Shown here: positions 23,985 to 32,914 of the stretch, piece by piece
Layout of the letters: each line of letters opens with the position of its first letter
How positions within the stretch are numbered: position 1 is the stretch's first letter
Source of the DNA: an uncultured Candidatus Saccharibacteria bacterium
GTDB taxonomy: Bacteria > Patescibacteria > Saccharimonadia > Saccharimonadales > UBA4665
DNA: 50,153 bases
Reading direction: 5' to 3'
NCBI GenBank assembly: GCA_946482575.1
Contig: CAMLRZ010000006.1
Span: forward strand, 1-50,153
The notes under the pieces: generated by a model
Told to the model about the DNA's origin: nothing
The model's input: only the letters and a program-made list of their open reading frames with translations
Databases searched by the model: none
Program-made: the position numbers and the translations under genes

Positions 23985-24692
23985 ATGACAGAACGTCAAA
24001 AACAGATACTTCACGCCATTGTCGAGCAGTACGCCGAAGTCGCCAGCCCGGTAGGCTCCAGTCTGCTCGCAAAGCTTTTTGGTGTGAGCTCGGCAACTAT
24101 CCGTGCGGAGATGGCTGAACTGGAACGCCTGGGATTTATTACGCAACCGCATACCAGTGCGGGCCGCGTTCCAACCGACAAAGGCTATCGTTTTTACGTT
24201 AATAACCTGGGCGAAAACAAACATGAAACCGGAGCAGAGCGCCGCGCAGAGCGGGCGCTGAGCGCACGAGTACAGACCGGTGGCATGCCTGAACGTACCA
24301 TCCGTAATGCTGTGGACACGCTGGTAGAACTCACCCACAATCTTGGTCTGGCAACTATTGGCAACCAGTTGTATATGAGCGGTTTGAGCAATCTGTTTGG
24401 TCAACCGGAATTTATGCAAGCCTCTCAGGTACGCCAAGTTGCGCAATTGCTCGATAATTTAGAGCCGTGGCTGCATGAAGCGGCGCCAAATCAGCCGCTA
24501 AGCGTTTATATTGGCCAAGAGAACCCCATTGGCCGCAGTGCTGGCTGCTCGCTTATTATTAGCCGCTTTCGTAGTTCGTACTCCGACCAAAGTTACATTG
24601 GGGTGCTAGGTCCAACCCGACAGAGTTACAAAGACGTTATGCAACTTGTTCGTTTTGCTGGCGAATCATTAGAGGAGGTTTTGTATGAATAA
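23985..24692 (+). CDS. hrcA: heat-inducible transcription repressor HrcA (short form)
   Basis: A 235-aa HrcA, the repressor that binds CIRCE at chaperone genes. The N-terminal winged helix is clear (ERQKQILHAIVEQY, PVGSSLLAK, SSATIRAEM, PHTSAGRVPTDKGYR). The C-terminal domain keeps YIGQENP and GVLGPTRQSY. HrcA is usually about 340 aa, so roughly 100 residues in the middle are missing. I prefer ATG 23985; an ATG at 23955 overlapping the HD stop (TGATG) would add ten residues inside CIRCE and could be used on read-through transcripts. It overlaps grpE by 8 nt. Confidence 0.9.
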   Translation: MTERQKQILHAIVEQYAEVASPVGSSLLAKLFGVSSATIRAEMAELERLGFITQPHTSAGRVPTDKGYRFYVNNLGENKHETGAERRAERALSARVQTGGMPERTIRNAVDTLVELTHNLGLATIGNQLYMSGLSNLFGQPEFMQASQVRQVAQLLDNLEPWLHEAAPNQPLSVYIGQENPIGRSAGCSLIISRFRSSYSDQSYIGVLGPTRQSYKDVMQLVRFAGESLEEVLYE

Positions 24693-25206
24693 ACAGCATA
24701 TTGACGTAGATGACGCGGCACAGCAGGATGAACCGCACCATCCTAAAAAGCACATGGAAGTAGACGTAGTTGCACTCGAGCAGCAAGTAGCGGAGCTAAC
24801 CGACGCCTTGCAGCGTGAGCGCGCCGACGCCACCAACATTCGCCGACGCCACCAAGACCAAGTGGCAGGCTTAAAAACCATGATCAAGGCAGAGGTAGTC
24901 CGCGACCTACTGCCTGTTATCGACAATTTTGAGCGCGCTCTCAAACATGTTCCCGACAATCTAAAAGACGATGATTACGTCAAAGGCGTACAGGGCGTTG
25001 TAAAGCAGTTCGAGAAAACACTCGAACAAATGGGCGTGCAGCGAATCAAAACAACCGGCCAGCCGTTTGACCCTAAATGGCACGAAGCCGTAAGCATGGA
25101 AGAGGGCGACGGCACGCAAGAAGTAGTCAGCGAAGAACTGCAGGCCGGATACGCCATTGGTGACGAAGTGATTCGCCACGCGATGGTCCGTGTCAAAATG
25201 GCATAG
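24685..25206 (+). CDS. grpE: GrpE nucleotide-exchange factor
   Basis: A 173-aa co-chaperone that releases ADP from DnaK. An acidic, His-rich N-terminus leads into a long coiled coil (about residues 28-75), then VIDNFERAL, the GVQGVVKQFEKTLEQMGV block and a beta-rich C-terminus (FDPKWHEAV). The ATG lies inside the hrcA end, and an AGAGGAGG ribosome binding site is encoded in hrcA. It belongs to the CIRCE-controlled operon. Confidence 0.94.
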   Translation: MNKQHIDVDDAAQQDEPHHPKKHMEVDVVALEQQVAELTDALQRERADATNIRRRHQDQVAGLKTMIKAEVVRDLLPVIDNFERALKHVPDNLKDDDYVKGVQGVVKQFEKTLEQMGVQRIKTTGQPFDPKWHEAVSMEEGDGTQEVVSEELQAGYAIGDEVIRHAMVRVKMA

Positions 25207-25208
25207 CC

Positions 25209-25469
25209 ATGAGCCAAGAAGGGCTTCCTCGCGACTCAAATGCGCTCGAAGATTGGGCGCTGCATTGCTACGTTGACCCCGAGGCAGATGCCATAGCACC
25301 CGACGAAAGAGCGCGCCGACTTCGTATTGCACGTACGGCGCTTGCTGGCATAGAAGAGCTCTTGGCAAACGGCGAGATAACTGATGTGACCCTTACCTTT
25401 GCCCTCCCAGGCATCGAGGATGATCCTGGCACTGAATTCACATTCAGCGCCGAGGGCCGCGACGGTTAA
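25209..25469 (+). CDS. small hypothetical protein after grpE
   Basis: An 86-aa acidic protein with no recognised family, starting 2 bp after the grpE stop, so probably the last gene of the hrcA-grpE operon. A helical N-terminal part rich in Arg and Ala is followed by a strand-like ITDVTLTFALPG. It converges on the next gene, sharing TTAA. Confidence 0.5.
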   Translation: MSQEGLPRDSNALEDWALHCYVDPEADAIAPDERARRLRIARTALAGIEELLANGEITDVTLTFALPGIEDDPGTEFTFSAEGRDG

Positions 25470-26113
25470 GCCTCCAACTGGGGTGGTAGCTGGCTGTGGG
25501 TTATGGCAAATGGCTCGCCAAAGCCTCCCACGCGTGCGTTACGCCGCGCAAATGCGGCTTCGTCATCCAAGAGGTGCTGCGATGATCGCGTCTCGGGTAG
25601 CAAGCGGGTTACCCGGCGCATAACAGACGGCGCCTTTGCCGGCCGGATAGACCGAAAACCGGTTGCCAACGAGGTTGCAAACGCGCCTACGTATGAGGTG
25701 CCTGGCTTCCAAGTAGGAACGCTCATTTCGGCTACACCACGAGCGCCGATGGCTTCAGCATATTCCATAATATCGTGCATTGAACCATATTTAGCGGGCT
25801 TTTCGCCCAGGGATGCGGCAGAAAAATACATGCCATTGGTCGGCTGGTTATCGTAAACTGGCCAACGCTCATCCCATCGTCCAATAAGTTTTGCGCTGCT
25901 ACTGCGCACAAACACCACCAGCGGGGGAAGCGGTTCTTCCTCTTCGATGAAGTTGACACGTTCAGCAATGTTCCGCATATTTGCTACTAACGGGGTTAGG
26001 GCGATGGCGCCGGCGGTTTGTGCCTCGTCAAAGGCGCGCCCTGTCATGGCCACGGCAACCTCATCCGGCGTTAGGCGAGCAAGCTCTTGTGGAAAATATT
26101 CGATCTCAGACAT
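25466..26113 (-). CDS. hypothetical protein, divergent from dnaK
   Basis: A 215-aa protein without a recognised domain. No membrane segment or signal is seen. The middle holds VVFVRSSSAKLIGRWDERWPVYD piecewise, and the C-terminal third is Arg-rich. AAGGAGGT is a strong ribosome binding site, and a TATTAT/TATAGT -10 lies in 26132-26140. It is divergent from dnaK, with the CIRCE element between them, so it may also be heat-shock linked. It converges on the 86-aa gene through TTAA. Confidence 0.55.
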   Translation of the reverse strand: MSEIEYFPQELARLTPDEVAVAMTGRAFDEAQTAGAIALTPLVANMRNIAERVNFIEEEEPLPPLVVFVRSSSAKLIGRWDERWPVYDNQPTNGMYFSAASLGEKPAKYGSMHDIMEYAEAIGARGVAEMSVPTWKPGTSYVGAFATSLATGFRSIRPAKAPSVMRRVTRLLPETRSSQHLLDDEAAFARRNARVGGFGEPFAITHSQLPPQLEA

Positions 26114-26165
26114 ATAGTACCTCCTTGAGCTACTATAATAGCAAGAAAAGCGAACTATAAAATAC

Positions 26166-26192
26166 TTGGCACTCTTGACTATTGAGTGCCAA
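26166..26192 (+). promoter_or_regulatory. CIRCE operator of dnaK
   Basis: TTGGCACTC, spacer TTGACTATT and GAGTGCCAA form a perfect 9-bp inverted repeat, a CIRCE variant with G/C at the third position of each arm. It lies 10 bp upstream of an extended -10 (TGCTACAAT, hexamer 26203-26208). The same TTGACT occupies the spacer of the hrcA copy. Confidence 0.9.
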
Positions 26193-26256
26193 TTTTCTAT
26201 GCTACAATAGTATTAGCACCTGAATCTACTTATTGCTAAATGAAAGGGAAACTATA

Positions 26257-28170
26257 ATGGGAAAAATTATTGGAATTGACCTAGGTACAACCAACTCAGC
26301 GATGGCTGTTATGCAGTCTGGTAAGCCAGAAATTATCGCTAACTCTGAGGGCCAGCGCACTACTCCATCAGTTGTTGCCATTAACAAGAATGGCGAACGT
26401 CTGGTTGGTCAAGTGGCCCGCCGCCAGCAAGTTACCAACTCAAAAAACACTATTTACGAAGTAAAGCGCCTGATCGGCCGCAACTTTAACGACAAAGAAG
26501 TGCAGCGCGACCTTAAACTCATGGGTTACGAAATCGTAAAGAGTGGTAACGGCGTAAAAGTAAAGATGGGCGACAAAGAGTACAGTCCAGAAGAAATCAG
26601 TGCCATGATCTTGGGTAAGCTCAAGGCGGACGCCGAAAGCTTTTTGGGCGAGCCTGTAACCGAAGCGGTTATTACCGTTCCAGCCTACTTTGACGACTCT
26701 CAGCGCCAGGCAACCAAAGACGCCGGTAAAATTGCTGGCTTGGAAGTAAAGCGCATTATTAACGAGCCAACCGCTGCCGCACTAGCTTACGGTTTGGACA
26801 AGGGCGAAAAGAAAGACGAAAAGATCGCTGTGTACGACCTTGGTGGTGGTACCTTTGACGTTTCTATCTTGGAATTGGGCGACGGTGTCTTTGAAGTAAA
26901 GTCCACCAACGGTGACACTCACCTGGGTGGTGCAGACTTTGACCGTACCATCGTGAACTACTTTGTTGACGAATTTAAGAAAGAAAACGGCATCGACTTG
27001 ACCGACGACAAAGCTGCCATGCAGCGCTTGCGCGATGAAGCCGAAAAAGCCAAGATCGAACTGTCAACTGCCCAGGAGGTGGACATCAACCTGCCATTCC
27101 TGACTGCAGACAGCGAGGGTCCAAAGCACTTTGAGCACAAGTTAACTCGTTCAAAATTAGAGCAGTTGGTGGCCGAACTGGTCAGCAAAACTGCTGATCC
27201 ATGCCAAAAAGCACTGAGTGACGCCGGCCTGAAGGCTAGCGACATCGATGCTGTAGTTTTGGTTGGTGGTATGACTCGTATGCCTGCCGTTCAGCAAAAG
27301 GTAAAAGAAATCTTTGGCAAGGACCCCATGAAGGGCGTGAACCCTGACGAAGTTGTAGCTATTGGTGCTGCAATCCAGGGCGGTGTATTACAAGGCGACG
27401 TAAAAGACGTATTGCTGCTTGATGTCACTCCTTTGAGCCTGGGTATTGAAACCATGGGCGGTGTAATGACACCACTTATCGACCGCAACACCACTATTCC
27501 AACCAGCAAGAGCCAGGTGTTCTCAACCGCTGCCGACAACCAGCCACAGGTAGAAGTACATGTACTGCAGGGCGAACGCGGTATGGCTACCGACAACAAA
27601 TCACTTGGCCGATTTATCCTGGATGGCATCCCTTCTGCGCCTCGTGGCGTGCCACAGATTGAAGTGACCTTTAACATTGACGCTAACGGTATTTTGAACG
27701 TAACCGCCAAAGACAAGGGCACTGGCAAAGAGCAGTCCATTACCATTTCGGGTAGCGGAAACCTAGACAAAGCCGAAGTCGAAAAGATGGCCAAAGAAGC
27801 CGAAGCTCACGCCGAAGAAGACAAGAATAAGCGTGAATCCGTAGAGGCTCGCAACGTTTTGGAAAGCACCATTTACCAAGCCGAAAAGATGTTGGGCGAT
27901 TATAGTGATAAAATGAGTGAAGACGATAAAAAATCACTTGAAGGAGCCATCAAAGATGCTAAAGAAATTAGTGAAACTAGCGATAAAGAAACAATTGAAG
28001 CATCCACCAAAAAAATAAACGACGTCATGATGCCAATTGGCGCCAAGATGTACGAGTCAGCCGAAAAAGCTGAAGACAAGACTGCCGAAAACGCCGAAAA
28101 GGCCGACGCCAGCAAAGACAGCGATGAACCTGTAGAAGGTGAAGTTGTTGACGACAAAGACAAGAAATAG
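26257..28170 (+). CDS. dnaK: chaperone protein DnaK (Hsp70)
   Basis: A 637-aa Hsp70 that binds unfolded segments in an ATP cycle with DnaJ and GrpE. The N-terminal [11 protein letters not shown], the [17 protein letters not shown] block, [12 protein letters not shown] and [11 protein letters not shown] are the ATPase signatures. The linker region [15 protein letters not shown] leads into the substrate domain, and the tail is acidic (ends DDKDKK). I chose ATG 26257 (MGKIIG), which has GAAAGGG upstream; an in-frame ATG eight codons earlier has neither. Controlled by the CIRCE element 65 bp upstream. Confidence 0.97.
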   Translation: MGKIIGIDLGTTNSAMAVMQSGKPEIIANSEGQRTTPSVVAINKNGERLVGQVARRQQVTNSKNTIYEVKRLIGRNFNDKEVQRDLKLMGYEIVKSGNGVKVKMGDKEYSPEEISAMILGKLKADAESFLGEPVTEAVITVPAYFDDSQRQATKDAGKIAGLEVKRIINEPTAAALAYGLDKGEKKDEKIAVYDLGGGTFDVSILELGDGVFEVKSTNGDTHLGGADFDRTIVNYFVDEFKKENGIDLTDDKAAMQRLRDEAEKAKIELSTAQEVDINLPFLTADSEGPKHFEHKLTRSKLEQLVAELVSKTADPCQKALSDAGLKASDIDAVVLVGGMTRMPAVQQKVKEIFGKDPMKGVNPDEVVAIGAAIQGGVLQGDVKDVLLLDVTPLSLGIETMGGVMTPLIDRNTTIPTSKSQVFSTAADNQPQVEVHVLQGERGMATDNKSLGRFILDGIPSAPRGVPQIEVTFNIDANGILNVTAKDKGTGKEQSITISGSGNLDKAEVEKMAKEAEAHAEEDKNKRESVEARNVLESTIYQAEKMLGDYSDKMSEDDKKSLEGAIKDAKEISETSDKETIEASTKKINDVMMPIGAKMYESAEKAEDKTAENAEKADASKDSDEPVEGEVVDDKDKK

Positions 28171-28199
28171 GAGGCCGCTAACTACGGCGCGCATACATT

Positions 28200-28589
28200 A
28201 TGTTAGGATTTGGACGTTCACGTACAGCAATTGATGACCGACTGCCGGTAATGGTGCAAGTGGTGCAAGACAAAAGCGCCTTTGCCCTTGCCGAACGCCT
28301 GTGGAAAGAAAACACTCGTGCTGTGCGGCTCGATCCAGGCACTGCTAAGGAATTCTTGCGCTTTGGTCTGGTGCAAGCCGGTCAGGCGGTATGGTTTGAG
28401 CGTGACCAGAACCGCCCTGACTGCTTTGAGCTTATTCTAACGTGGAAAGAGAACGACACCCGTGTCGCAGACATCTACGTTGTTACGCCGGGCAGCGGAC
28501 ACAGCAGCGGCAACGCCGATTACCTCAAAAAAGTGCTTGAAGCACTCTTAACAACCGCAGCAACCCTGCCAATCGACAAAGCAAGCTAA
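28200..28589 (+). CDS. hypothetical protein between dnaK and dnaJ
   Basis: A 129-aa protein of unknown function. It looks cytosolic and mixed alpha/beta, with a strand pattern [11 protein letters not shown]...[10 protein letters not shown] and a C-terminal helix. It starts 29 bp after dnaK and ends 11 bp before dnaJ, so it is probably co-transcribed with both chaperones, which suggests a stress role. An AGGAGG lies overlapping the dnaK stop, about 25 nt before the ATG. No family is recognised. Confidence 0.6.
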   Translation: MLGFGRSRTAIDDRLPVMVQVVQDKSAFALAERLWKENTRAVRLDPGTAKEFLRFGLVQAGQAVWFERDQNRPDCFELILTWKENDTRVADIYVVTPGSGHSSGNADYLKKVLEALLTTAATLPIDKAS

Positions 28590-28600
28590 AGTATATTTTT

Positions 28601-29713
28601 ATGTCTAAACGAGATTATTACGAAGTTTTAGGAGTTGGCAAAGACGCGAGCGCCGACGAAATCAAGAAAGCGTTTCGCCGCGCTGCTATTCAGTATCACC
28701 CCGACAAAGAAGGCGGCGATGAAGCTAAGTTCAAAGAGGTTAACGAAGCCTACGAGGTGTTAAAAGACCCCTCCAAACGGCAACGATATGACCAATTTGG
28801 GCACGCCGGCGTGGGCGATGCCGGCGCGGGCGGCAATCCGTTCGAGGGCTTTGGTGGATTTGGCGGCCGGGGTGGCCAAAACGTGCACTTTGACTTTGGT
28901 GACCTTGGATTGGGCGATATCTTTGAGAACTTCTTTGGCGGCCAAGGCTCACGACAGCGCGGCCAACAAGCTCGCGGACGCGACATAGAGTCCAAAGCAG
29001 ACATTAGCTTTGAAGAGGCAATCTTTGGCACCGAAGTTAACCTGCATCTGAATATCGAAGATGTTTGTGAGCATTGTAAAGGCACCACCGTAGAGCCAGG
29101 TCATGAACTTAAAAATTGCGACACCTGTGGCGGTTCGGGCCAGATCGTACGAAATGTACAAACCATTTTTGGCAATATCCAGCAGGCAAGTATGTGTCCA
29201 ACCTGTAAAGGTCGCGGCAAGGTGCCCGAAAAGGCGTGTACCGTTTGCCATGGCAAGGGTACACAACACCGGGCGCAAGATATTGCCATTAAAATTCCCG
29301 CTGGCGTTGATGACGGCGCCACTATTCGCTTGCGTGAACGCGGTGAGGCGGTAGCGCACGGCCCCAAGGGCGATTTGTACGTAAACATTCGGGTTAAACC
29401 GCACAAAAAATTCACCCGTGAAGGTGATCTGGTACTGAGTGAAGAGCACATCAGTATGGTAGAGGCAGCTTTGGGCACAGAAATTGACGTAGAGACCGTG
29501 GACGGCGTGGTGCGCATGAAAGTTCCGGCTGGCACGCAGAGCGGTACCGACTTTAAACTAGCCAACCACGGCGTGCCACATTTACGCGGCACCACACGAG
29601 GCGCCCATATTGTAACTTTGATCGTCGATACTCCTACCAAGCTCAGCAAAAAGCAAAAAGAGCTGCTAGAAGAGTTTGCCGCTGCGAACGGCAAAAAAGG
29701 CTTTTGGAAATAA
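28601..29713 (+). CDS. dnaJ: chaperone protein DnaJ (type I)
   Basis: A 370-aa co-chaperone that delivers substrates to DnaK and stimulates its ATPase. The J domain (residues about 1-65) has YHPDKEG, followed by a Gly/Phe-rich stretch (about 70-115). Four zinc motifs follow ([32 protein letters not shown], residues about 151-220), then the C-terminal substrate domains. No Shine-Dalgarno is evident before the ATG. Confidence 0.96.
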   Translation: MSKRDYYEVLGVGKDASADEIKKAFRRAAIQYHPDKEGGDEAKFKEVNEAYEVLKDPSKRQRYDQFGHAGVGDAGAGGNPFEGFGGFGGRGGQNVHFDFGDLGLGDIFENFFGGQGSRQRGQQARGRDIESKADISFEEAIFGTEVNLHLNIEDVCEHCKGTTVEPGHELKNCDTCGGSGQIVRNVQTIFGNIQQASMCPTCKGRGKVPEKACTVCHGKGTQHRAQDIAIKIPAGVDDGATIRLRERGEAVAHGPKGDLYVNIRVKPHKKFTREGDLVLSEEHISMVEAALGTEIDVETVDGVVRMKVPAGTQSGTDFKLANHGVPHLRGTTRGAHIVTLIVDTPTKLSKKQKELLEEFAAANGKKGFWK

Positions 29714-29714
29714 T

Positions 29715-30968
29715 CTAGGCAGCAGCGGCTGCAGTAGTTTGCACGGCAACGTGCTCGTTTAAGAACGCCATGTCTTTGGCGAATTGTGCAGCGTCGCTAT
29801 TGTGCAAAATTACAATGACGCACATTTTGTAGCCATCCGACGAGCTACCTACAAAATTTCCCACCGTGCCTGGGATGGACAAATAGGTTAACGATGGCAA
29901 CTCCCGCAAACGATCCTCGTTGGCAATGCCGGTAAAAATACCAGGGGTTTTGGGGAACAGCTCAAATACGCCAACCGGCTCGTTTTTAGTGGCTACCACG
30001 TGCGGAGTTTGCCCCAAGCTCAGTTGTATAACATTGGCGTCCAGGTCAACGCCGTTGGCCAGTGCGTGCATACGATCACGATAACCGCCGTTACGAGCCC
30101 CGATTTCTACAATTCGCGGTCCATCTGCGGTGAGGATGATTTCAACGTGCGCCGGTGAGTTTTTCATTCCCAAAGCTTGGCAGCCCAAAGCGGCAACTTC
30201 GCGAATGCGCGCAATTGTTTCGGCTGGCAATTTTGAGGGCAAAAGCCGACTGTAATGAAAGTTGTCATTAAAGCCAATGTCGTAGCCCGTTTGGTAGTCA
30301 ACGACCGCGTCCAAGACGTGAGGCTCGCCATGGGCGTCAACAAAAGCATCAACTGAATGCACAGAACCTTCCATGAATTCTTCAATAAGTAGCTTTGGCG
30401 TGGCGCCAGGGGCGTACCGTGCGTACACGCTATCAATAACGCGCATCGTTTTAGCATAATTTTGCACTAACTCATCTAAATTATTGGCTTTACTTACCAA
30501 CAAGCTTTTAGACAAGTTAGCTGGCTTTAAAATAAGAGGAAAGTCGTGTACGTCGGCAAAGGCTCGCACGCCTTCTTCGGAGGTAACGACGGCAAAATCA
30601 GGACTGATTTTTTGCGGTGCAGCGCTAAATTTTTGGCGCATAACAAATTTGTCAGTGCATGCTTCGGCGGCCGCCAAGGGTAAACCGGGCAATCCCAAGT
30701 GATCGGCAATAGCTGCAGCATCAGCGATAAATCGTTCATAAATGACTAATACGCCGTGAACAGGCTTCTTTTTGTGCAAGTTATCAACAACGTGCAACAC
30801 GTTGTGACGTGAAGAAAAATCAGCCACCACACGGTGTTTAAGGCGCTTGTCGGGGAACTTTGTCAGGCGCTTATCTTTAATGGTGGTAAAGTCATAGCCG
30901 TGGTCCGACAGGTATGAGCGCATAACCTTTGTACTGTCGCCTACAATAATAAGATGGGGAGTAACCAT
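29715..30968 (-). CDS. ATP-grasp domain ligase
   Basis: A 417-aa protein of the ATP-grasp superfamily, which joins a carboxylate to an amine or thiol through an acyl phosphate. An N-terminal Rossmann-like part (LIIVGDSTKV) precedes the grasp domain, with FPLILKPANLSKS binding ATP and LIEEFMEGSVHSVDAFV, then VEIILTADGPRIVEIGARNGG as the metal-binding end. I chose ATG 30968 (MVTPHL), which has AAGGA 6 nt before it. It is divergent from the rimB-rimK pair, whose RimK is also an ATP-grasp enzyme. The substrate is unknown. Confidence 0.8.
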   Translation of the reverse strand: MVTPHLIIVGDSTKVMRSYLSDHGYDFTTIKDKRLTKFPDKRLKHRVVADFSSRHNVLHVVDNLHKKKPVHGVLVIYERFIADAAAIADHLGLPGLPLAAAEACTDKFVMRQKFSAAPQKISPDFAVVTSEEGVRAFADVHDFPLILKPANLSKSLLVSKANNLDELVQNYAKTMRVIDSVYARYAPGATPKLLIEEFMEGSVHSVDAFVDAHGEPHVLDAVVDYQTGYDIGFNDNFHYSRLLPSKLPAETIARIREVAALGCQALGMKNSPAHVEIILTADGPRIVEIGARNGGYRDRMHALANGVDLDANVIQLSLGQTPHVVATKNEPVGVFELFPKTPGIFTGIANEDRLRELPSLTYLSIPGTVGNFVGSSSDGYKMCVIVILHNSDAAQFAKDMAFLNEHVAVQTTAAAAA

Positions 30969-31060
30969 AACCATTCCTTGACAAATTCGTTATTTTATAA
31001 TAAAATTACCACAGTTATTTTACATTTTCAAGCAAAAATACACGCTTAATAAAAGTCTGA

Positions 31061-31066
31061 TACTAT
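31061..31066 (+). promoter_or_regulatory. extended -10 TGATACTAT, leaderless rimB-rimK
   Basis: TACTAT ends 6 nt before the ATG at 31073. Confidence 0.5.
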
Positions 31067-31072
31067 ACCATT

Positions 31073-31570
31073 ATGGCACGAACCGATTTTCACAAAGTTA
31101 TTGTAGGCCGCTCAGAGTCCTTGCATTTCATGGACTACAACATGGCCGACATTCCCGCAAAAGTAGATACCGGCGCATACCGCTCTGCAGTACATGCTGA
31201 TAATATCCAACTTTCCGAGGATGGCAAAACGCTTTCTTTCCGTTTATTAGGCGGACACCCGGTGTGTGGCGCACTGGCAGCAGATATGAGCACCGATTCC
31301 TTCAAAGTCGTGCTTATTTCTAATTCATTTGGTCACACCGAAGAACGGTACGAAGTTAAACTTCGTGTAAAACTGGGGCCCAAAATCTTTACGGCAACCT
31401 TCTCGTTGGCCGACCGATCAAAAAAGATTTATCCAATTTTGTTAGGGCGCAAGATGCTGAACAACCGCTTTTTGGTTGATACGGCTCATGCCCAAATTAA
31501 TCGTGTCGAACTGAAAAAGCAATATGGTATTTCGTTCCCAGATGACGAAGAGGTGGAGGACCAGGCTTAA
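31073..31570 (+). CDS. RimB-like retropepsin-fold protein (RimK-associated)
   Basis: A 165-aa protein of the Zn_protease/RimB family (DUF785). The signature is AKVDTGAYRSAVHAD at about residues 25-40, a DTGA aspartic-protease-like motif, with LLGRKMLNNRFLVD near the C-terminus. Family members are encoded beside RimK and are thought to remove the glutamates that RimK adds. It is translationally coupled to rimK (TAATG). The mRNA is probably leaderless. Confidence 0.85.
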   Translation: MARTDFHKVIVGRSESLHFMDYNMADIPAKVDTGAYRSAVHADNIQLSEDGKTLSFRLLGGHPVCGALAADMSTDSFKVVLISNSFGHTEERYEVKLRVKLGPKIFTATFSLADRSKKIYPILLGRKMLNNRFLVDTAHAQINRVELKKQYGISFPDDEEVEDQA

Positions 31571-32475
31571 TGCGCATTGCAATCTTATCCCGTGGCGCCG
31601 CGAACTACACAACACGCCGACTCAAAGAAGAGGCGATTGCTCGCGGTCACGAAGTAAAAGTGATCAACTATTCCAAATGTTATATGACCATCGAAAAGAG
31701 CAATCCGTTGGTTTACTACAAGGGTAAACCCCTGATGGGTTTTGATGCAGTAATCCCACGAATCGCCCAAAGTTACACAAAGTATGGCTGTTCGGTGGTT
31801 CGCCAATTTGAAATGCAAGGCATCTACACGCCTGCCAAATCAATTGCTATTAACCGATCTCGTGACAAATTGCGCACTTACCAATTGCTGGCGCGCGATG
31901 GTGTTGGCGTTCCCAAGACCGTGTTCGCTCACGAAACTGCCGACTTTGAAGACGTGATAGAAAAAGCTGGCGGCGCTCCATTAATTGTAAAAGTAGCCCG
32001 CGGTACCCACGGTAACGGTGTGGTTTTGGCCGAAACCAACAAGGCTGCCAAAGCAGTAATGCAGGCCTTCTATGTGGAAGGTGTGAGCTTTTTGGTGCAG
32101 GAATTTGTTAAAGAATCTGCCGGTGAAGACATTCGTGCCATCGTAGTTGGCGGCCAAGTTGTAGCAAGCATTAAGCGCCAAAGCTTGGACGACGATTTTC
32201 GCTCTAACACCCACCAAGGTGGCGTTGGTAAGATCGTAAAACTGACTGCTGAAGAAGAGCGCACCGCGTTGCGTGCCGCCAAAGCAATGGGTCTTTCTAT
32301 TTGTGGTGTAGACATGATGCGCTCCAGCCGCGGCCCATTGGTGCTCGAAGTAAATTCATCAGCCAGTATTAAAACTCCCGAAATGCTCAGCACACGAAAC
32401 GTTGCTGCAAAAATGATCGAATACATCGAAAAAAATGCCAAACAGCGCAACCGCAAAGACAAAGTGGGCGCCTAG
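31570..32475 (+). CDS. rimK: RimK family alpha-L-glutamate ligase
   Basis: A 301-aa ATP-grasp ligase. In E. coli RimK adds Glu residues to the C-terminus of ribosomal protein S6. Here the N-terminal domain (RIAILSRG, VIPRIAQSYTKYG) is followed by the grasp domain with LIVKVARGTHGNGVVL, LVQEFVKESAGEDIRAIVV and LVLEVNSSASIKTPE (metal ligands). It is coupled to the RimB-like gene upstream, and its last 41 nt overlap the DUF192 gene. The substrate here could be S6 or another protein. Confidence 0.88.
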   Translation: MRIAILSRGAANYTTRRLKEEAIARGHEVKVINYSKCYMTIEKSNPLVYYKGKPLMGFDAVIPRIAQSYTKYGCSVVRQFEMQGIYTPAKSIAINRSRDKLRTYQLLARDGVGVPKTVFAHETADFEDVIEKAGGAPLIVKVARGTHGNGVVLAETNKAAKAVMQAFYVEGVSFLVQEFVKESAGEDIRAIVVGGQVVASIKRQSLDDDFRSNTHQGGVGKIVKLTAEEERTALRAAKAMGLSICGVDMMRSSRGPLVLEVNSSASIKTPEMLSTRNVAAKMIEYIEKNAKQRNRKDKVGA

Positions 32476-32893
32476 AAAACGATTGGCGGCAAGCTTGATC
32501 GCAATTGCGGTCTTGCTCGTGGCGGCCGGACTGTATGCCGGACACCACCGCACGTATATTCGTGTGGGGTCAAAATTATATGTGACCGAAGTGGCTGCAA
32601 CACCTGCCGCTCAACAACAAGGGCTGAGCAATCGTACCAGTTTTTCATCGCGACAGGCGATGTTGTTTAGCTATAGCGAACCACAACAGCTCTGCTTTTG
32701 GATGAAGGAAATGTACCTTTCGCTGGATATCATTTGGTTGGATAGCGATCATCACGTAGTGAAGCTGCAGCAGAATGTTTCGCCCAAAACTTATCCGCAG
32801 GCGTTTTGTGCTCAAGCCCAGTACGTGGTGGAGTTGCGAGCGGGCCAGGTTGCTGTTAATGGCGTGCAGCTTGGGCAGCGAATAGATTTTTAA
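32435..32893 (+). CDS. DUF192 protein, membrane-anchored
   Basis: A 152-aa protein with a basic N-terminus, one membrane segment (about residues 17-36) and a DUF192 domain: QGLSNRTSFSSRQAMLF, CFWMKEMYLSLDIIWLD and YVVELRAGQV. The domain occurs in many exported bacterial proteins and its role is not settled. The ATG lies 41 nt inside rimK in another frame, an unusually long overlap, but no other ATG precedes the membrane segment. Confidence 0.8.
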   Translation: MPNSATAKTKWAPRKRLAASLIAIAVLLVAAGLYAGHHRTYIRVGSKLYVTEVAATPAAQQQGLSNRTSFSSRQAMLFSYSEPQQLCFWMKEMYLSLDIIWLDSDHHVVKLQQNVSPKTYPQAFCAQAQYVVELRAGQVAVNGVQLGQRIDF

Positions 32894-32902
32894 CGCTCAT
32901 GC

Positions 32903-32908
32903 TATTAT
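32903..32908 (+). promoter_or_regulatory. extended -10 TGCTATTAT, leaderless membrane-protein gene
   Basis: TATTAT ends 6 nt before the ATG at 32915. Confidence 0.5.
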
Positions 32909-32914
32909 GGTGAT

